The position numbers and the translations under genes were made by a program. This document shows, in pieces, positions 1-8,426 of a DNA stretch of 14,447 nt (positions are counted from its first letter, which is position 1; every line of letters starts with the position of its first letter). The notes beneath the pieces were generated by a model. It was not told the DNA's origin, ran no database searches, and saw only the letters and a list, made by a program, of their open reading frames with translations. The DNA comes from Deltaproteobacteria bacterium (GTDB lineage Bacteria; Desulfobacterota; Desulfobacteria; C00003060): assembly GCA_030667105.1 (NCBI GenBank), contig DAOUWN010000015.1:1-14447 (forward strand), given 5' to 3'.

Positions 1-2198
1 CCATCGGCCTTCGTGCAAAAAGGGCGAGCCATATTTGATGCGGAAAAGGCACGACCTGCATGGGTGCTGAGAACTGAACGGATATCACCGGTAAGGTCTA
101 CTGCGCCGGCAACAGCGATGTCGATACTCCCCTGCTGAAGGGCGCGCACTGCAACTTCAAGTGCCCTGATACCGGAACTCTCTTCCCCTGCGATGGTAAA
201 GCTCGGACCGCCGATGTGGAATTCCCTGGCAATGCGGCTTGCAACAATGCCTCCAAGGGACCCGGTTGTCCTGTCGGCGGTCAATGCCGGGCAGGCCGCA
301 TCACACAGGGATCGAGACCAGGTCTCCAGCTCTTCATCCGTCAGGTCCAGGCCCGACTGTCCGGCCCAGTCTCCAGCCTTTTGCCTAATCCACCAGCGGA
401 GTTGAAAATTGGTGGTATTCAAATCAAGGCCCAGTCCGATGAACAGGCCGGTCCTGACGTGAGACTCCCCGGTCAGTCCGGCGTCGGATATTGCCCCTGC
501 CGCGACCTGGAGCATGAGGATCTGCTGCGGCAGCATTTCACGGAATTCCATGGGCGGGATGCGGAACCGGTCCGGTAATACCAAAAGCTCATCAATAGTG
601 AAGCCTCTGAAATGGACCTTGTCCAGTCCTTGATCCTTGAACCATGAACTCTCGTCTGCACCGAACCAGTTGTGCATGGGGACCGGTTCGGCATTGTCTT
701 TTCCGCCGAACACACGTTGCCCAAATTCGCCAAGAGAACGCCATTTGCCGAAACACGCATCCATGCCGACGACGGCAATTTCAGACTTTGGATGCTCGAT
801 TTGGAGACTTTCCGTTCTGCTGCCCGCAACCCCTGGTCCGGTTTTTTGCTCCGGGAGCCACTCCTCCAGGAGGACGTGGGCGTTTATGCCGCCAAAACCA
901 AAGGCACTGACTGCTGCCCGCCTGGGGCGGTCCTGTTTTTCCCATGATTCAGGACCAATCGGAATCCGGAAGGGACTGGCGGCGAGTTCAATGTCCGGGT
1001 GCGGCTCTTTGATGTTGGCGGTGGGTGGGATGGTCTTTTCTTTGAGGGCAATAAGGACCTTTGCAAGGGCCGCGGCCCCGGCGGCCGTCAAGAGATGCCC
1101 GATGTTGGATTTGACCGAACCGATCGGGCACTGTCCGGGATTCCATCCGTTGGTTCCCCAGAGCGCCTTGAGGCTTTCGATCTCGATCCTGTCTCCCACC
1201 GGGGTCCCTGTGCCGTGGCATTCAATGAAATCCACATCCTGTGGATGCCACCCGGCCTGCTCGTAGGCAGCGCGCATGGCCCACAACTGGCCTTCGGAAC
1301 TGGGCGCGAGGAGTTTTCCCTCAATATCGTTGGAAAGCCCTATGCCTTTGATTACGGAGTAGATGTGGTCCCCGTCTCTCAGGGCGTCTTCCGTGCGCTT
1401 GAGCATGAACATGCCGGCGCCTTCACCTACCACGAGGCCGTTTCCGCTGACACAAAACGGAGCGCATGTCCCGGTAGGCGAGAGCGCCCTGAGCTGGGAA
1501 AAACCGATTTGTGTGTAAAGAGAATCAGGACGGGACAATCCGCCCGTAAGCATGGCTTCTGCACGGCCGGCCAGGAGTTCGTCCGCGGCGAGCTTGAGGG
1601 CATAGAGGGATGAAGCGCAGGCGGCGTCGAGCGTAAAGCTCCCGAGGCCAAGGCCCAGGGTTTTTGCCAGGATCCCGGCGGGAAGCCCTGTCACATATCT
1701 GTTGAGCGGTTCTGTCCTGGCCCGTGGATTTCGGGTACTCTTTCCAAGGACCTTTTCTTCAAAAGTCCGGCCCACATATTCTCGGGCAAGGGCCGAAGCC
1801 TTCTCAGTGGGAAGGGCGATATTTCCTATGATTAGCCCTGTTCGTTCCCTGTCCAGGCTGTCTGTTACTGCATCATTGAAGGCCTGATGACCTGCAAAAA
1901 GGGCAAGATGAAACATCGGGTCGAGGCCTTCAAGCAGGGAACGGCTGATATTCAGCTCCTCGGCCATGTCACTGATTGAAAATCCATCAACAAAGCAGGC
2001 CCGGGTGGAATAGGCCCTGTCCGGGGTCCCTATGGTGGAGTCAAATGCGTTTTCAGGGGGAAGCAGCCAGCGTCCTTCCGGCGCTTCCCGTGCTGAATTG
2101 ACCCTTCCGAGGATATTGTCCCAGAACCCATCGAGATCCGATGCCCCGGGAAATATTCCACCGATTCCGACAATTGCGATTGATCCGGTTGTGTACAT
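1..2198 (-). CDS. pfaC: PfaC-type ketosynthase / chain-length-factor subunit of a PUFA-like lipid synthase (C-terminus cut off by window edge)
   Basis: The reading frame is open from an ATG at 2198 to the window edge, giving 732 complete residues without a stop. Residues about 6-450 form a complete beta-ketoacyl synthase: DAACASS with nucleophile Cys194, CHGTGT with His328, SNIGH with His368 and a C-terminal GFGG motif. A second KS-like domain starts near residue 473 (EIAVVGMDACF). In it the nucleophile motif is replaced by AGEESSG, with Glu673 at the Cys position, so it is probably a chain-length factor. KS followed by CLF is the N-terminal architecture of PfaC (and myxobacterial Pfa3), which normally continues with two or more DH domains and sometimes acyltransferases; those would lie outside this window. 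The role is to condense and set chain length together with PfaA. The ATG was chosen because KS homology starts at once and an in-frame TAA lies upstream at 2265-2267. No Shine-Dalgarno lies at normal distance; see the hairpin at 2201-2248. Confidence 0.9.
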   Translation of the reverse strand, partial: MYTTGSIAIVGIGGIFPGASDLDGFWDNILGRVNSAREAPEGRWLLPPENAFDSTIGTPDRAYSTRACFVDGFSISDMAEELNISRSLLEGLDPMFHLALFAGHQAFNDAVTDSLDRERTGLIIGNIALPTEKASALAREYVGRTFEEKVLGKSTRNPRARTEPLNRYVTGLPAGILAKTLGLGLGSFTLDAACASSLYALKLAADELLAGRAEAMLTGGLSRPDSLYTQIGFSQLRALSPTGTCAPFCVSGNGLVVGEGAGMFMLKRTEDALRDGDHIYSVIKGIGLSNDIEGKLLAPSSEGQLWAMRAAYEQAGWHPQDVDFIECHGTGTPVGDRIEIESLKALWGTNGWNPGQCPIGSVKSNIGHLLTAAGAAALAKVLIALKEKTIPPTANIKEPHPDIELAASPFRIPIGPESWEKQDRPRRAAVSAFGFGGINAHVLLEEWLPEQKTGPGVAGSRTESLQIEHPKSEIAVVGMDACFGKWRSLGEFGQRVFGGKDNAEPVPMHNWFGADESSWFKDQGLDKVHFRGFTIDELLVLPDRFRIPPMEFREMLPQQILMLQVAAGAISDAGLTGESHVRTGLFIGLGLDLNTTNFQLRWWIRQKAGDWAGQSGLDLTDEELETWSRSLCDAACPALTADRTTGSLGGIVASRIAREFHIGGPSFTIAGEESSGIRALEVAVRALQQGSIDIAVAGAVDLTGDIRSVLSTHAGRAFSASNMARPFCTKAD

Positions 2199-2200
2199 CG

Positions 2201-2248
2201 AAAAAAAAGCCGTTACAATCCCCAGGTGTTCCCGGGGATACGAACGGC
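2201..2248 (-). terminator. Intrinsic-terminator-like hairpin plus U8 tract, directly before the pfaC start codon
   Basis: Read on the minus strand, GCCGUU (2248-2243) pairs with AACGGC (2214-2209). After a 3x3 internal loop (CGU/UGU), AUCCCCGGG (2239-2231) pairs with CCUGGGGAU (2226-2218) across an AACA loop, with one G.U wobble. Eight U residues (2208-2201) follow the outer stem directly, then CG and the pfaC ATG at 2198. A 15-bp GC-rich interrupted stem plus U8 meets the usual rho-independent terminator description. An AGGAGA sequence lies just 5' of the hairpin (2256-2251). If the hairpin folds, AGGAGA is effectively about 12 nt from the ATG, so the element could instead serve translation initiation. 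The pairing is read directly from the sequence; the function is inferred. Confidence 0.7.
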
Positions 2249-2276
2249 CGTCTCCTGTGAACGGTTACCCGATTCC

Positions 2277-5200
2277 TTAGACCGGAACCTCGATTCCGTC
2301 CTGTTTTGCCGAGTGGTTGCACTCAAACGCGCAGTTTAGTGAAGCGTCTATCACACATTCGTAGTCTTGCATCCTGGCTATCAGGTCTCCGGTGGGGTTT
2401 TCCATGAATTCAATATCGGCCATGGCTTGGTGTTCATTTGCTTTGGTGACCCTGATCAAGACCTTCACACTGTCTTTCGGGAAGACGGATCTGAACTGTC
2501 GGTAGCGACCCACAAAACAGGGCAGGGATCCGACACCGTGTTTCTCAAAACTCCAAAGGATCATCATCTGAAAGCTGCTGTCAAGCACAAGGGGATCTGC
2601 AAGCCACGCACTGCGCATGGGATGTTTGACCCAGGCGGAGGGAACCGGGGCCGTGCGTATTGCAGCCGCAATCCCCTGATCAGAGCAGCCCTCCACGTGT
2701 TCCAGACCATGGAAATGAGGCCCGTGAAACAACCGTCCGTTGTTGTAAATCTCCCGGCCCTTCACCGAATACGGGTTGAGGGAGATTTTATTTACGGGCC
2801 TGTCTGCTTCCGGGAGCCTTGCCGCAAGGGCAATCTCCGCTTGCGCATTGACAAATACTCTGTCTCCGTTCCCGCGCGAGCTGCACAGTTCCACCGGTAC
2901 CATCCGGAAAGAACCGTTCTTGACTGCCCTGCCCGCCATGACTTTGACACTGAGTGGGCCGGCCCCATTGAGGGTGACTCCTTTCAGTATCCTCAGATTG
3001 TCAAAACCGGCGAACTTCATCCCAGGGTTTCCGTGGAGGGCAGCGTGACCCAGCCACTCGATGATGATTGCCATGGGCAGCACATATTGTCCGTCAATCA
3101 CATGGGACTTTAAAAAGGGAAAGGACTCGGTGCTCAAGGCGATCTCAAAGGCCGTGGACAGGGATGAGTCCGTTGGGGTGGCAACCTCCCGGCGGTGCGT
3201 GCCGGTCTTCTTTCCCATGATCACAACTTCAACCGGTCGATTCGAGTTGGAACAGATTTCCTGCACAAGATAGTTTGCGCCGGCTTCAAGGTCGATCAGG
3301 CCGACACCTTCCTCCTCAAAGATTTTTTTGAGGGAAGGGGTCACCATGCCGCCGTCCCAGGGGCCCCAGTTCACTGATACGATACGGCAGTTGGGAAGGA
3401 GCCTTGCCTGCTGCTGTGCGAACTTGTTCAGGACCTCGTTGGCTGCTGCATAATCCGCCTGACCCAGCCTGCCATATCGGCCCGTGGAGGAGGAGAACAT
3501 GACCATTACCTTGAGATCGTCAGGATCAACGGCCTTGAGCAAGACGCGAAGGCCCTTGACCTTGGTGGAATACACAAGATCGAACTGTTCATCTGTCTTG
3601 TCTTCGATCAGACGATCAGCAAGAACGCCCGCCCCGTGAATAAGTCCCTTGACAGGACCTGCCTTGTCCCTGACCTCGTTGATCAGGGAACGGACCTGCC
3701 TTTCGTCTCTGATATCCACGGAGCAGTAAATCACCCTGGAGCCGGCAGACTTAATCCGTTCAATATTGTGAACAAGTTCCCTGTCGGCCATAATCATCCG
3801 GTACCGGTCTTCCAGTTGTGTTGGGGAGACCTTCCCCTCGGCCTGTTCAAGGATCCGCTTCTTTATTTCAGCCTCCCCTGCCAAATGGACGAGCCAGTCA
3901 GGCTCAGGGGCAGGTTCTTTGCTCCGCCCCATTAGGACCAGAGTAGGACTAAAAGCCCTTGAAAGGGCGACCGCAACTTCCGCCGTTACTCCCCTGGCAC
4001 CGCCCGTGATCACTACTACATCATCCTTTTCAAGAGGTGCGTTTTCCCCGTCAGCCAGGGAGTCCTCCAAAGAGACAGGATTCAGATGCAGGTCGAATCG
4101 TCCCATATCTGAGAGGCCCACTTCCACTGGCCCGGACAGGAACATCTCATCTGAAAGAAATGAAGCGGCATCTTTCAGGTTGTGGATGTCACCGGCCAGG
4201 TCAACCGCCTTGCAATGGACTTCGGGCCATTCGCGGCGTGCTGTCTTGAGAAGTCCTGCAATCCCGCCAGAGGCCGGATCATTCTGTCCGTTGAGGCTTG
4301 TTAGTCCAAAAAAGCCGTCCATGCGCGAGACCGTCAGGAGCACGGACCCGCCGTTTTGCGCTGATTTCTTTAATCCCGGCCCTGCGAATTGAAGGATCCT
4401 GAAGCTGTCTTTTACGAAGGTGTCTCCGGCGTTACTTGCGGGGGACAGGATGAGCAGTCCGCTGAGTTCCGAAGGCCTTTCCATATTACTAAGATCGTCA
4501 CAGGAAACCAGTTCAGGCCTGAGCTTGAGTGATCTCAAATTTTCCTTCAGACTTTGAGCCAGACCTGAATCTTCGTCAGTGATCCAGATCCGGGACCCTT
4601 CAGGAATGGAGATTTTCTGCCTGGCCACATTCTCATCTATCTTTTTCCTGACGAGGACCAATCTCTCAATGCCGTTGTCTTGAAAGGTGTGTCCGGCCGG
4701 AGTGACATCCGGAGGAGGAAGCTCAGCCGCCGGGGCTTCGGCAGCGGACGGCTTGACAGGAGAGCCTGCGTCCGGAGATCCGGAGAGGAATTCCACAATC
4801 TGCCTGAGCGTCTTCAGGGAACCGAGCAGTTCCGGGCTCACTGCAGGAGTTTCAGGCATTTTTTCCTGCAAAGTCGACATGATTTCCACGCGTTTGATGG
4901 AATCGATCCCCAAGTCGGCGTCCACCTCCATTTCCATCTCAAGCATCTCAACCGGATAGCCTGTTTTTTTGGCAATCACTTCAAGGAGCACCTCGCCAAT
5001 CCGGTCTTCCGAAAGATCAGGGCCGGAAGAAGACTCAGACGGGATTGTCGTACCCGAAGAGGCATGGTCGCCGGTCTTCGGTTCGGGAACCTGAACAGCT
5101 TCAACCGCCTGCATGGGTTGGGAGTATTTGAGGCCGGGAGGGGCTTCCCGGTTTGCCCCCGGAATGGGCTGAACGGGCGCGGAAGGCCTTTCAGATGGAG

Positions 5201-8200
5201 AAGCGGCAGTATCTGCCTGCGGAATTGTCATTCCCAGAGATTTTTCTATGAGTATCTGCTGCTGGTCCACCAATTTATGAAAAGTACGCTGGGCCGTCTC
5301 CTGGCCCTGCAGGAACTGCTGATGCAGTTGGGCGGTCTGCTCCTGGAATCTTTGCAGAGCGGTCATGTTTTCCTGGGTCAGACGCAATGCTTCCTTAAGG
5401 GAGCCGGAATCGACCGGTGAAACAAACGTTGAAGTGGCGACAGTCTCCCGCAAGCGGGTATCGGGAGAATGCCTGTTTGCAGGCTTTTCACGGACAGTGG
5501 AACCAGCGGCAGTTTCGGATACCGCGGCACGGGTCAAAGGTTTTAGGGATGAATCGGCAGGTCGCTTGGGTCTAGGTTTCATATAATTTGCTCCACAGAT
5601 AGAAATAGTCATCCTTGCCTTTTTTGTGTCAACTGAAATCGCTTCGTTGTCCCGGACCACGTCCCAGAGTGGCACATTCAGGCTGTACCCCTTTGCAGAC
5701 AGAAGGGCGAGTGTGCAGGCGAGGTCAAAGAGGCCGGGACGTTTGCCTGCGGATGCGTCCACGGAGACCGCTGTATGTTCGCAATCCGCTAAAATAGACT
5801 TGACCAGACCGGTCAGCCTGGCGCCGGGTCCGACTTCGAGAAACGTTCTGACGCCGAAACCGTACATGTTTTCAATTTCCCGAACAAACTCAATAGGACT
5901 TACCAGTTGAGCGGCAAGTATGCGACGGGTGTCGTCCTGATTCTCGGGATAGATATCTGCCGTCTTATTTGCAAAAACCGGAGTGCCCGCCTTTTTGAAT
6001 TCAATGTTTTTTAATTCGGACAAGAACGGCCTTTCCACGTGGGCAACTGCCGGACTGTGAAATGCAGCGGAAACAGGCAGCCGTTTGTTTCTGATCTCCC
6101 TTGCGGCCAGCGCACTGGCAGCCTTTTCTATCTCGCAGGTAGGCCCCGAAAGGACCGCCTGGTTCGGTGCGTTTTTGTTGGCAATGACAATATTCAGTGA
6201 TTCTTCGCTTATTACCGCCTCTAACGCTGACATGGATGCCTGGGCCGCTATCATGGAGCCCATGTCACCTTCCCCTTCGCCCATTAGCCGGCCTCGCAAA
6301 ATTGAGAGAGAGAATAGATCATCTTCGTTGATACGTTCGGATGCACACAGGGCGGTGAGTTCTCCGTAACTGTGCCCGGCCAGGGCCTCTGGCTGAATAC
6401 CGAAGTATTCGAGTATCTTCAGTGCGCCGAGGCTCACGGCGCCGATGGCCGGTTGGGCGATCTGTGTAGCCCGAAGCAGTGTTTCGTTATCCTCTTTTTG
6501 CCTGTCATCAAAGGCCGGGCGAGCATAGATGTAGTCGATCAGGCGCCTGTCCTGTCGCGGGTCTTTTCCCTTGCCAAAGGCCCGGACTGCAGCTTCAAGC
6601 ACCTTCTGCATCTGCGGGAAAGCACAGGCCAGATCGAGGAGCATATCCACATACTGGGAGCCCTGTCCCGGAAAGATCAGCCCCAGTTTTCCGGACGCTC
6701 GTCCAGCGCCAAAATAGACACCGTCCGGAGTGCTCCATGATCTTTTGCCCGAAGATTTTTTCAGCATGGCGCTGGCATTGACAAAGGCCCTTTGAAGATC
6801 AGTCCTGTCTCTTTGCGCAACGATCAGAAGTCTGCAATCATGATTCGCCCTGAACTCAGCGCGTGATTCGGATGCCTTTTCCCGCAGTTTTTCCCAGGAA
6901 AGTGAGGAAGGCCATGAGCCGATGGCGGTCACCAGTTTATCGGTATCTTCAGCTGAAAAAGCGAGGATCTGGACCTGCCCGTCCCAGTTGATCTCAGGTT
7001 TTTCGGAATCGTATTCCTCAAGCACACAATGGTAGTTGCTGCCTCCAAAGCCGAAAGAGCTCACCGCTGCGCGGCGTGGATGGCTTTCAGCAGGCATCCA
7101 TGGACGCTTTTGGGTATTCACATAAAATGGGGACAATCCGGAGGCGATCTCTTTCAGGGGTTGAGAAACTTTGATAGTCGGCGGAACCACCTTGTGGTAC
7201 AGCGCCATTGTCGCCTTGATGATTCCTGCCACTCCGGCCGCGGCCTTTGTGTGCCCGATTTGAGACTTGACCGACCCTAGTGCGCACCACTCGTTCTTCT
7301 TCCCGGCAGCGCCGAAGACATCGATGAGGGCCTGGAGTTCGGCCGCATCCCCCGCCTTGGTGCCTGTGCCGTGGGCCTCAACCAATTCAATTGTATCTGC
7401 CGTGACTTCAGCAATGCTGTGGGCCTTTTGGAGCGCCTTTGCCTGACCTGCCGGGCTGGGGGCGTATATCGCATCTCCCCTTCCGTCGGTGGATGTCCCG
7501 ATGCCGCGAATGACTGCATAGACCCTGTCGTTGTCGCGACGGGCGTCTTCAAGACGTTTGAGGACCAGGATCCCCAGCCCTTCACCCAGTATTGTTCCGT
7601 CAGCCCTGACATCGAAAGGCCTGGCATTGCCTGTGGGGGACAGGGCCTGGGTCTGGTTGAAACATGTGTACATGAAAATATCGTTAAAGGTGTCAATCCC
7701 CCCCGTGATCGCCATGTCGGACCGGCCGGAAACAAGTTCCATCCCGGCCATGTGTATTGCACTCATGGAACTCGCGCAGGCGGCGTCAACCACGCAATTG
7801 GTTCCTCCCAGATTAAAATGCTTGGCAATACGGCCTGCCACCACATTGCCTAGAAGACCCGGGAAGGAGTTTTCCTGCCAGGACACATATGAATCAGAGA
7901 TCCGCCTGACCACGTCTTCAGCCGTTTGATCTTCGACCCCCGCTTCCTTAAGGCATCTGCGCCACACTGGGTGGCCAAGACGCGCTCCCAAGGGGATTAC
8001 CATTTCAAGGGTGCCGGTCACTCCAAGGATAACGCTTATCCGTTCCCGGTTAAATGTCCGTCCCGGCCCGTAACCGGCATCATTGAGCGCCTGACGCGTA
8101 ACTACCAGCCCGAGCAGTTGTGATGTGTCGATGGCCTCCATCGCGTTTGGCGAGATGCCGAATTCAAGCGGATCGAAATCCACAGAAGAGATAAACCCCC

Positions 8201-8426
8201 CTCCGGATGTGCAGACACGCTCTGCAGGGGTGGGGCCTTCAGCACAATAGTCTTCCGCTTTCCAGTGGGTCCCCGGAACCTCGGTGATTGCATCGATACG
8301 GTTTGTTATGTTGGCCCAGTAGGCATTCAGGTTGTCTGCCCTGGGAAACAGACAGCCGATGCCGATTATGGCAATAGGTGTGCAGCGGGAGGAATCCCGG
8401 TATTTCAATTCTTCATTCTCTTTCAA
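2277..8426 (-). CDS. pfaA: PfaA-type multidomain lipid synthase (KS-AT-ACP-KR-DH)
   Basis: This 2049-residue cytoplasmic megasynthase carries out the core elongation cycle of a PUFA-like iterative synthase. Domains in order: KS at 15-475 (DAACASS Cys217, AHGTGT His352, QIGH His392); AT at about 580-895 (FPGQGSQ, GHSYG Ser686, AAFH His790, suggesting malonyl-CoA); a Gln-rich helical segment at about 1008-1062; one ACP at about 1138-1215 (LGIDS, phosphopantetheine Ser1176); KR at about 1250-1745 (TGGARG at 1474-1479, Tyr1659, Asn1663, and LAD as a partial B-type LDD motif); and a hot-dog DH at about 1755-2030 (HVIDGQYVLP with His1775, DPLVLDSSFQ with Asp1949). The domain order matches PfaA, but known PUFA-producing PfaA proteins carry several tandem ACPs and this one has a single ACP. 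The start is a TTG that overlaps the pfaD stop (TTGA), with AAAGGG 8 nt upstream; a second in-frame TTG lies six codons later. No in-frame ATG occurs before the KS domain. Confidence 0.93.
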   Translation of the reverse strand: MKENEELKYRDSSRCTPIAIIGIGCLFPRADNLNAYWANITNRIDAITEVPGTHWKAEDYCAEGPTPAERVCTSGGGFISSVDFDPLEFGISPNAMEAIDTSQLLGLVVTRQALNDAGYGPGRTFNRERISVILGVTGTLEMVIPLGARLGHPVWRRCLKEAGVEDQTAEDVVRRISDSYVSWQENSFPGLLGNVVAGRIAKHFNLGGTNCVVDAACASSMSAIHMAGMELVSGRSDMAITGGIDTFNDIFMYTCFNQTQALSPTGNARPFDVRADGTILGEGLGILVLKRLEDARRDNDRVYAVIRGIGTSTDGRGDAIYAPSPAGQAKALQKAHSIAEVTADTIELVEAHGTGTKAGDAAELQALIDVFGAAGKKNEWCALGSVKSQIGHTKAAAGVAGIIKATMALYHKVVPPTIKVSQPLKEIASGLSPFYVNTQKRPWMPAESHPRRAAVSSFGFGGSNYHCVLEEYDSEKPEINWDGQVQILAFSAEDTDKLVTAIGSWPSSLSWEKLREKASESRAEFRANHDCRLLIVAQRDRTDLQRAFVNASAMLKKSSGKRSWSTPDGVYFGAGRASGKLGLIFPGQGSQYVDMLLDLACAFPQMQKVLEAAVRAFGKGKDPRQDRRLIDYIYARPAFDDRQKEDNETLLRATQIAQPAIGAVSLGALKILEYFGIQPEALAGHSYGELTALCASERINEDDLFSLSILRGRLMGEGEGDMGSMIAAQASMSALEAVISEESLNIVIANKNAPNQAVLSGPTCEIEKAASALAAREIRNKRLPVSAAFHSPAVAHVERPFLSELKNIEFKKAGTPVFANKTADIYPENQDDTRRILAAQLVSPIEFVREIENMYGFGVRTFLEVGPGARLTGLVKSILADCEHTAVSVDASAGKRPGLFDLACTLALLSAKGYSLNVPLWDVVRDNEAISVDTKKARMTISICGANYMKPRPKRPADSSLKPLTRAAVSETAAGSTVREKPANRHSPDTRLRETVATSTFVSPVDSGSLKEALRLTQENMTALQRFQEQTAQLHQQFLQGQETAQRTFHKLVDQQQILIEKSLGMTIPQADTAASPSERPSAPVQPIPGANREAPPGLKYSQPMQAVEAVQVPEPKTGDHASSGTTIPSESSSGPDLSEDRIGEVLLEVIAKKTGYPVEMLEMEMEVDADLGIDSIKRVEIMSTLQEKMPETPAVSPELLGSLKTLRQIVEFLSGSPDAGSPVKPSAAEAPAAELPPPDVTPAGHTFQDNGIERLVLVRKKIDENVARQKISIPEGSRIWITDEDSGLAQSLKENLRSLKLRPELVSCDDLSNMERPSELSGLLILSPASNAGDTFVKDSFRILQFAGPGLKKSAQNGGSVLLTVSRMDGFFGLTSLNGQNDPASGGIAGLLKTARREWPEVHCKAVDLAGDIHNLKDAASFLSDEMFLSGPVEVGLSDMGRFDLHLNPVSLEDSLADGENAPLEKDDVVVITGGARGVTAEVAVALSRAFSPTLVLMGRSKEPAPEPDWLVHLAGEAEIKKRILEQAEGKVSPTQLEDRYRMIMADRELVHNIERIKSAGSRVIYCSVDIRDERQVRSLINEVRDKAGPVKGLIHGAGVLADRLIEDKTDEQFDLVYSTKVKGLRVLLKAVDPDDLKVMVMFSSSTGRYGRLGQADYAAANEVLNKFAQQQARLLPNCRIVSVNWGPWDGGMVTPSLKKIFEEEGVGLIDLEAGANYLVQEICSNSNRPVEVVIMGKKTGTHRREVATPTDSSLSTAFEIALSTESFPFLKSHVIDGQYVLPMAIIIEWLGHAALHGNPGMKFAGFDNLRILKGVTLNGAGPLSVKVMAGRAVKNGSFRMVPVELCSSRGNGDRVFVNAQAEIALAARLPEADRPVNKISLNPYSVKGREIYNNGRLFHGPHFHGLEHVEGCSDQGIAAAIRTAPVPSAWVKHPMRSAWLADPLVLDSSFQMMILWSFEKHGVGSLPCFVGRYRQFRSVFPKDSVKVLIRVTKANEHQAMADIEFMENPTGDLIARMQDYECVIDASLNCAFECNHSAKQDGIEVPV

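Noticed and set aside
2199..2276. Possible frameshift at the T8 run linking upstream coding sequence to pfaC
   Set aside because: An in-frame TAA lies at 2265-2267, KS homology begins right at the ATG, and the upstream bases form a hairpin rather than protein-like sequence.
2367..3113. 248-residue open frame on the plus strand inside pfaA
   Set aside because: It is antisense to the intact KR/DH part of pfaA, has no recognisable domain, and reflects codon bias of the real gene on the other strand. The same holds for the long plus-strand frames at 4680-5420 and 999-1613.
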